A stretch of 64,000 nucleotides of DNA from Micrasema longulum (Eukaryota; Arthropoda; Insecta; Trichoptera; Brachycentridae): positions 62,001 to 126,000 of the forward strand of contig JAGVSM010003756.1 of assembly GCA_022494885.1 (NCBI GenBank). The letters are read 5' to 3'. Positions 58,246 through 64,000 of the stretch are shown one piece after another. Position 1 is the first letter of the stretch. Every line of letters begins with the position of its first letter. Below the pieces are notes generated by a model, which saw nothing but the letters and a program-made list of their open reading frames with translations, was not told where the DNA came from and ran no database searches. The position numbers and the translations under genes were made by a program.

Positions 58246-58560
58246 AACTCATGCGTCATGCCACATTTTATGTAGATAAAAGCGAATTCAAATAATACAA
58301 TTAATAGGCGCATGGAACTTATTTTTCAAATTGATTAAATAAATTAACAATTATTAAAGGTAATGTATCTACGACCGTACAATAAACGTTATAAAACTAA
58401 TATTACATATTCATAACGTTTTTTTCAAACATGTCCTTATTAAAAGTTATAACTTTTCTTAATTCTATGCATTTTTCATAAAGGATTGGAACCAAAGAAA
58501 ATTGTATTTTTGGCTTATTATTCCTTTTGTTATACATCTTAAAATTTTAATGCTTTTATC

Positions 58561-59365
58561 ATAGAATTAAGAATAGTCCAAAAGGAGCGTAGAATCATAT
58601 TTGAATACATCGGACTGTGTCCAATAGTTCCCCCACTTAGACACACTTTCGCCGCGCGCATACTTGAAGTCGCCGGGTAATATTGCAAGATCGCGAAGAA
58701 TACAACCATAACACAAATGTAAGGTTAAAAAAAAGCAATCTGTTAATTTCTTAAAATTTTTATTGTGCACGCGGAAACATTGATTGACACAACAGAGTAG
58801 ATAAGTAAAGGGTCATTTAATACAAGAAATTGAATTAATGAACTTTGAACTTAAAATATAAAACAAATTTTATTTGACATGAAACGGATATTTTTATATC
58901 ATGTCAAATAATATTTGATGTTTTGAAGATATTGTCGGTCAAACGTCCACCACAGAGTTGTTTAATTAAAGATTCAATTTTCATTATATCTCTCATTAGA
59001 TGAGCAAAGTAGGGTAAAAAAATTACTACCCTGGCAACACTAACGAAATTTCTAAATTTGTTTTTTCGACAATCTAACAGATGGAAAAATAATTTCATTT
59101 TTAAGTCGTGCATTTGTTATATACACATTCATTAGCTAATTACACATGAACTGTGATTGCATCCTGTTTCTTTAAGATCCTAGCACTATTTCTTCACTTT
59201 AAAGGGACACAACATGACATAGTTGAATTCAAATCGGGAGTTGCGTACTGAGCGATGTCTACAAAGAAACTAATGGGTCAAAACGTAAACCTACTCATTT
59301 ATGAGTAGTTGAGTCGCCTTCTGTTTGATGTGCGTATGCGGTTTCTGGACTATTCTTAATTCTAT
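58561..59365 (-). mobile_element. TIR-10 element, complete
   Basis: The 20-bp end 'atagaattaagaatagtcca' occurs at 58561-58580 and its exact reverse complement at 59346-59365. The interior matches 50731-51200 in reverse. On the minus strand a short frame (from about 59216) reads 'MSCCVPLK*RNSARILKKQD', the counterpart of the THAP-like start in the other copy with a stop at a cysteine codon. A second conserved peptide reads 'LPYFAHLMRDIMKI...' and 'IKQLCGGRLTDNIFKTSNI'. It is probably a decayed DNA transposon. The family is uncertain. Confidence 0.7.
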
Positions 59366-59719
59366 GGCTTTTATTTTACTTACGGGATTTTTTGTTGCTT
59401 TTATGCGATTTCCGTAAACTATTTCCTGATTTCGGGGGCATTTTGATAAAAGTTATAGTATTTTATGGTGAAAACAACGAATTTTTAATGCTTTTTTTCC
59501 GTACACATCATAAAATATGTTCCCGATTCATCTTACAACAAAGTACATAAATATAAAGAATGTATTTTATTTATTTAATGGCACAAAAATACATCTACTT
59601 TATTTTTAATATAGACTTAAATTTGACACATGTTCGACATGACATTTATTTTCTTTTAAAACAAAAAATCTGAAACAAATATTTCACCACAGATGTTTTT
59701 AATATTTTCTTTTTTAGCC

Positions 59720-59820
59720 GGTATTCCAAACGCTCTCGTGACCGTATTATCTCGTGTGTTTACATACAAAATACACGAGGAAAACTGTTTTCTAGTGCCG
59801 CGAGAGTAGTTCAGAATAGC
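59720..59820 (-). mobile_element. TIR-7, 101-bp minimal element
   Basis: Bounded by 'ggtattccaaacgctctcgt' and 'cgagagtagttcagaatagc', which are imperfect inverted repeats. Contains 'attatctcgtgtgtttacat' and 'aaaatacacgaggaaaactg'. The same ends enclose 20289-21441. Confidence 0.65.
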
Positions 59821-60139
59821 ACCCCAGAGTGCAATGTGTTACTTTGTCGGTCCAAATGATGTTCACATGGTGCCAACATACTCGCGTCAAGAAAAATATA
59901 GTTTTTTTAAAATTATTATTTGTTTACGATCGAAATTATTTTAGAACAATTGGTGACAAAACTGTAAACATATTTACCATATTTTAGGCCTCAAGGTTAT
60001 TTAAGCTATTGACCTAACTACGAAATAACCCCAAGATTAATTGTTAATTTTCGATACAAATCAACTATAGATTTGTCTCAAAACTTTTTGGATGGGTTAT
60101 CATTTCCTATGCATTTAAAAAGAGATTGTCAACTTTTTT

Positions 60140-60430
60140 TAGGTGAGTTGGCCATGCATTTTAGAACTGTAATTTCTAGTTTTTAATTGCATGTATATCG
60201 AAACAGCAAACAAATGGCATAACTTGTAAGCATTGGGTGCACGAAAACTGTTCTGAATTTGATCAAAAATGTCGCTCATGCGGCATCAAGATCTATTACG
60301 ATAAACAAAACAGAATTTTTAGTAATGTGACAAAGGGTAAATGGAAGGGAACGGCCAAAGGAAAGGCGTCCTAAGTAGTATGGCTCTCTTACCACTAATA
60401 CTATAGGTAAGTTGGCCACCGCAGTGTTTT
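60140..60430 (+). pseudogene. C-terminal zinc-finger tail of a DDE (pogo-like) transposase
   Basis: The plus-strand frame over 60201-60374 reads 'KQQTNGITCKHWVHENCSEF', 'DQKCRSCGIKIYYDKQNRI' and a basic tail 'GKWKGTAKGKAS' before a stop. The spacing C-x-x-W-H-x-x-C-...-C-x-x-C is the half zinc finger found at the C-terminus of insect pogo-like transposases. Sequences at both sides ('ggtgagttggccatgcattt' and 'ggtaagttggccaccgcagt') resemble such element ends. The catalytic domain is absent. It lies about 440 bp upstream of the NDUFB2 start. Confidence 0.5.
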
Positions 60431-60810
60431 ATAATATTTTTTTTAGTTTCTAACGTATTTTTTATGCATCATTATATAAAAATGGAAAAATAATAAATTA
60501 AGACTTTATTAAAAACGATCTCGCTGTTTTATTTGTTATGGAGCAGACAATATTCAATTTCAAAAAACTATGGCCCGACGATGGCCGTCTCTCCTCGAAT
60601 TACCCTAAGTATAAAATAACATAATTTAAATTTCCCATCGTTTGAAATGTCACGCTTTAAATGCAAAGAATAAAGACGTATTTTAATTTATAGTTTAGGC
60701 TGTTCTAAAATTCCACAAGATATCTTTTGTCTATGAATTTTCATCGGACTGTCAGATTTTAGTCCGATTGTTTTGTATCGAATAGGATAAAAACGACACC
60801 AAGTTGCAAA
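60431..60810 (+). promoter_or_regulatory. Presumed promoter and 5' UTR of NDUFB2
   Basis: The interval between the transposase tail and the NDUFB2 ATG. No TATA box is obvious at a suitable distance. It includes a perfect stem of 8 bp (ATCGGACT 60743-60750, AGTCCGAT 60761-60768). The assignment is by position only. Confidence 0.35.
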
Positions 60811-61193
60811 ATGATCGGATCTAGATCAATTTTGTTACGTCAATTGATTCTGCAATCCAAAAATTTACCCAAATCTCCGAATGTATCACAGATTAGAAAC
60901 AGGTAAGTCTTAAATTTGTTCAATCCATCAACTTTAAGGTTAGCTCTTACGTCACTTTTTAATTATAATATCGAGCGAGGTTTCCATATATATATGTATT
61001 GGATATTTTCCTAAACCTTTGGAATTCGGAATGCGGTACATATTATATATTTTTGTTATTTTTTAGTGCATGGGCCTACAGAGTTGCCCCCCCTGGACCT
61101 TCGAAGGGCCAAAAAATTGGTGGAGAATTATGTACTGGTTTTGCTTTATGGTGGATAGTTTGGCATTTGTATACTGAACCTGGTCATGTAATC
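60811..61193 (+). CDS. NDUFB2: NADH:ubiquinone oxidoreductase subunit B2, first two exons (partial)
   Basis: Exon 1 60811-60902 begins with the only suitable ATG (context gcaaaATGATC). It encodes 30 residues with five basic and no acidic residues, a typical mitochondrial presequence (MIGSRSILLRQLILQSKN...). A 164-bp intron with gtaag...ttag borders splits a serine codon. Exon 2 61067-61193 encodes 'AWAYRVAPPGPSKG', then 'CTGFALWWIVWHLYTEPGHV' and I, followed by gtaagt. The W-W-x-x-WHLYTEPxH core with its single membrane helix is the signature of NDUFB2 (Drosophila ND-AGGG), an accessory subunit of the complex I membrane arm in the inner mitochondrial membrane. The conserved C-terminal FPYPDPxxWTDEELGIP segment was not found up to 64000, so at least one exon lies downstream. 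Intron 2 is loaded with transposons. Confidence 0.9.
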
Positions 61194-61394
61194 GTAAGTA
61201 TGTTTGTTTCGAAGTATCACTCAAATATCTCCAGTTTGCTTAAAACCCTGAGTCAGGTTTGAGAAAAACACAAATTCTAAAACTTACAAATAATAAGTAG
61301 TCTACTATTACTTAGTGAATATGTCAAACGGGCAAAATGGTGTGGCAGAGCAAAATATTTGCGCAAATCTATCGGTTCCTATGTGTAAATATAA

Positions 61395-62045
61395 ATGAAC
61401 TGCTGCAAAGATTCGAGCAATATTTGTCATTTTCTCAACAAGTATTATTTTTCATGGGAAAAAACTATCACTCAAACCAAGGATAAGCTTGATAAACACT
61501 ATGGGGACTCTGCACCATCAATTTCAATGTTAAAGGATTGGTTTACTAAATTTCGTTGTGGTCGCACAAACACGAGTGACGACAAACTTTCTGGACGTCC
61601 AATTAAAGTCACTACACCCGAATCAATCCACGATATGGTGATAGCCAATTGGAGGCTAAAAGTTTGCAAAATCAAAGAAGCCAGAGGCATATCACATTGT
61701 TCAGTAATTTCGATTTTAAATGATCACTTGGCATTGTTCAACTGCAATCCAAACAAGTTTTTGTGCCGTTTCGTAACCATAGACGAAACATGGATCCATC
61801 ACAACACACTGGAGACCTAACGACAGTCGAAACAGTGGGTTTCTCTGGGCAAACCGGTGCCGAAGAAGGTCAAGGTGGGTCTGTTAGCCAACAAAGTCAT
61901 GTCGACAGTTTTTAAGGAACCATGTGGCATAATCCACACCGAATGATTACCTCCAAGCTTTAAATGGGGAAAACAATACACAACGAATATCATGCTGACT
62001 GGTTCAACTTTGATTTGAAGAAAAAACAACCACATTTGCAACAAG
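61395..62045 (+). pseudogene. Mariner transposase pseudogene with internal deletion
   Basis: The plus-strand frame starts in the helix-turn-helix region ('DKLDKHYGDSAPSISMLKDW', 'FTKFRCGRTNTSDD', 'SGRPIKVTTPESIHDMV', 'RRLKVCKIKEARGISHCSV'-type residues). It then jumps to 'ALFNCNPNKFLCRFVTIDET' and 'WIHHNT', which carries the first catalytic D. After a stop it continues 'KQWVSLGKPVPKKVKVGLLA' and, in another frame, 'KTIHNEYHADW'. The segment between the second helix-turn-helix and the catalytic domain is deleted. It ends abruptly at 'QPHLQQAGF', where RTE sequence begins. It lies in NDUFB2 intron 2. Confidence 0.8.
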
Positions 62046-62265
62046 CAGGCTTTCGCAAAAGCTATAGACTATATCCAATTGATTCGACTACTCAACTGTC
62101 GACTGAATACAACATAACACTACATTTATCTTTTATAGATTATCGAAAAGTATTTGATTCAGTTGAAAAAAGGGCTGTTATTGAATCACTCCGAAATGCC
62201 GGAGTTGATTTCTAGATACATAAGATTAATAAAATTTATTTATGACAACACTACTATGGATGGGA
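62046..62265 (+). pseudogene. RTE-type LINE reverse transcriptase, 5' piece
   Basis: The plus-strand peptide 'LYPIDSTTQLSTEYNITLHL' then 'SFIDYRKVFDSVEKRAVIES' and 'LRNAGVDF' is the conserved L-x-FxDYxKAFDSV motif (first catalytic aspartate) of RTE and related LINEs. It starts without its own 5' part at the mariner junction. A hAT element interrupts it, and it resumes at 63482. Confidence 0.75.
62258..62265. repeat. hAT target-site duplication, left
   Basis: GGATGGGA, repeated exactly at 63482-63489 on the far side of the element. Confidence 0.85.
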
Positions 62266-63481
62266 CAGTGGCGGTATTTCCATAGAAGCCCATAAGCCGG
62301 GCTTGCCTATTAATTTTATTTCAAAATTACCAAATCTGGACTAAACGCTTTAAAATAATTCTTTCGTTGTTTAAATTTCGCGCCAAATGAGAATTAGAGA
62401 TCTGTTCGACGTTGATACTGTACGCATCCCGAGATCCGAACCGTATGAAATCCGTGTGCGCGAACGACACTATGTATTCTTATCTCGCTCACGCACGTGG
62501 GGTTCTTATGGGGCTTATTTCACGGTGCAATTCGCATGTAAACAAACAGTAAACTCATAAAATGTTTGTCTGTATATGTTGAGTTTTATATGGGAATCTG
62601 AAGCCAGCTTCTTTAAGGTAAAGTTGGCAGAGAGCGTCTCTTGTATTTCGTATCGAGCAAACTTTACGATTGTTTATTATGCTCTTTTTTACGGAATTTG
62701 ATAATTTTAAACGGTTATTTTTATCTTCATTGATTAAAGACGCGTACTGGTTAAGATTTATGATAATTTACTTCATTTTGTGCAAACGTCATATATAAAA
62801 AGAATTCGGAGATGGCCGACGTTTCTTTTTTATTTGCCTATCTACTATCTTTTTCCTTTTCCAATATTCTATGTCAATTATAATTTATATTTATATATCT
62901 ATGGGTTCCGATGACTATTATTCAACTCTACGCATGCTATATTTTATTAATGCTACTTGTTGGTAATGGTTGATATCTGAGGGATTACTTTATATAAAAA
63001 AATATTGTGTTTTCTTTTTTTCGTTTATTTAAACGAACTCAGAAAGATGATCCTATGCATATTTTCATAAAATATTGTTGGTCGTCATAATATACCTTTT
63101 GGATGCTTTGTAGACTGTACAACTGTAGTGAAGAAAGCATACATCATGTTTTCACACAAGTGAATTCATCACCATTCCTTTTCCGCACCTAATGGTGCAT
63201 AGAGCACTGCAATCGCAGTATATCTTAATATTTTTTGCTACATGAAGGTAAGATGATAAGCAAGTACCAGTCCAGGGACTATGACACATTCTAGTGTAAA
63301 AACGCCCTTTTAAATAAATATTTCAAATCATCCATGTCGGGAATCGAACCCGAGACCTTTTGCATGGTAGGCAAATGCGCTGACCACTATACTATGAGGC
63401 CGTCAGGGAATTACACCACATGTGAATTAAAAATATATATATATGGGCTTGCCTTACTCGTAAACCCTAGGCACGCTACTG
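62266..63481. mobile_element. Non-autonomous hAT element
   Basis: Starts 'cagtggcggtatttccatag' and ends 'ccctaggcacgctactg'. Outer TIR CAGTGGCG against CAGTAGCG (reverse), followed by inverted 'gggcttgcc' on both sides. A perfect 8-bp duplication GGATGGGA flanks the 1216-bp element, as expected for hAT transposition. No transposase remnant is seen. The LINE frame continues on both sides of the insertion. A SINE-A copy is nested near its right end. Confidence 0.85.
63167..63421 (-). mobile_element. SINE-A, full length, inside the hAT element
   Basis: Reverse strand: 'cgcacctaatggtgcataga', 'agtaccagtccagggactat', 'ccatgtcgggaatcgaaccc' and 'accactatactatgaggccg'. 'gtgaatt' stands at 63160-63166 and 63422-63428 and is a plausible target duplication. 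Confidence 0.85.
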
Positions 63482-63620
63482 GGATGGGAGGATTAATGGG
63501 GATACAAAAACTGATAACATCAAAATAGAGAAAGGTGTCATGTACTTGAGTCCACTCAGATTCGCAGATGGCATTAGTTGTCATAAGTAAATACATAAAC
63601 GAATTAGGCGAAATGATAAT
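63482..63620 (+). pseudogene. RTE-type LINE reverse transcriptase, continuation after hAT
   Basis: After the duplicated GGATGGGA the peptide resumes as 'INGDTKTDNIKIEKGV' and then 'LSPLRFADGIS', corresponding to the 'KIxKGVRQGD' and 'LxxLRFADDI' blocks. The second aspartate of the FADD box is G here, and part of the sequence between the blocks is missing, so the protein is dead. Confidence 0.65.
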
Positions 63621-64000
63621 GGAACTTATAGTGATAACATTTACTAGATGTATAAAAGTAGATCTGTATAGAATTTTTTAAAAAACATGTACCTTTTACG
63701 AAATTTATTGATAAAAAAAATTTCAAAAAACTACATGAGGCTTCAAAAAGGATTGGTTTGAAAATTGATAAATAAAACAAATATATGAGTCCAACAAGGA
63801 AAAACATGTTACCGTTGGAAAGTTCAATTTTATGCCGAAGTCCGAAAAAATTGTGGCTTAAAAATAGACCGGTTGATCGTGACATTGCATTTTGACATTG
63901 ACATATCGACTCCGTACCCTTAAAACCCGTTAAAAATTCTTGCTGAAAAACAACACGGTTGATCTAACAAAGGTATTTTAAATGTTAATGCTAAATTTCC
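63621..64000. other. Remaining intronic DNA of NDUFB2, nothing recognised
   Basis: The minus-strand frame at 63604-63885 has no motif. The missing NDUFB2 exon is not seen here. Confidence 0.4.

Noticed and set aside
58086..58313. Minus-strand frame with a glutamine run
   Set aside because: The glutamines come from a GTT microsatellite; the rest has no motif.
1..64000. CRISPR array or bacterial operon structure
   Set aside because: No regularly spaced short repeats with unique spacers and no operon-like gene packing; introns and SINEs show a eukaryotic genome.

Overview
This is a strongly AT-rich, intron- and transposon-dominated piece of an insect nuclear genome. A lepidopteran (moth or butterfly) source is my best guess. 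It rests on the style of the LINE reverse-transcriptase remnants (for example the protein tail at 20997-21414), the very high load of short inverted-repeat elements and tRNA-derived SINEs, and small exons with GT-AG introns. I could not run a search, so the assignment is an inference. All element names used here (SINE-A/B/C, TIR-1 to TIR-10, R390) are working names of my own.

Two host protein-coding genes are supported, both on the plus strand and both partial. The first is the C-terminal half of a Ras-like small GTPase of the RERG/RASL11/RASL12 type. It has three exons at 43624-43802, 45320-45509 and 47994-48062, joined by GT-AG introns, and ends in a stop codon with no CAAX box. Its P-loop and switch exons were not found and must lie upstream. 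The second is the 5' part of the mitochondrial complex I subunit NDUFB2 (Drosophila ND-AGGG). Its exons are 60811-60902 and 61067-61193; the last exon or exons lie beyond the window. The two genes have unrelated roles (signalling GTPase; respiratory chain) and nothing suggests they work together.

Layout. 1-6480: AT-rich DNA with one LINE fragment. 6480-29430: dense layers of SINEs, foldback/MITE-like elements, the 392-bp-period repeat R390 and several LINE 3' ends. 29430-35100: mostly unrecognised AT-rich DNA with one TIR element. 35100-43500: SINEs, nested SINEs, a LINE tail, a pogo-like short element, an unusual GC-rich block with a long inverted repeat (38.6-39.6 kb), and a dead Tc1/mariner-type transposon (41.8-42.7 kb). 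43624-48062: the GTPase gene, whose introns hold a foldback element, a Helitron-like element and a three-level transposon nest. 48.5-59.9 kb: several TIR element families in two copies each. 60.15-60.43 kb: a transposase tail ending in a cysteine cluster, just upstream of NDUFB2. 60811-64000: NDUFB2, whose second intron holds a mariner remnant abutting an RTE-type LINE; the LINE is split by a non-autonomous hAT element with a perfect 8-bp target duplication, and the hAT element carries a SINE.

The most interesting items are: a decayed tandem copy of half a GTPase exon lying directly behind that exon's splice donor; several long near-perfect hairpins (17.67-17.80, 16.33-16.71, 44.19-44.55, 8.36-8.74 and 10.7-11.07 kb) that could make double-stranded RNA if transcribed; the R390 repeat, which appears in permuted and head-to-head arrangements; and the nested insertions, which give a relative order of events.
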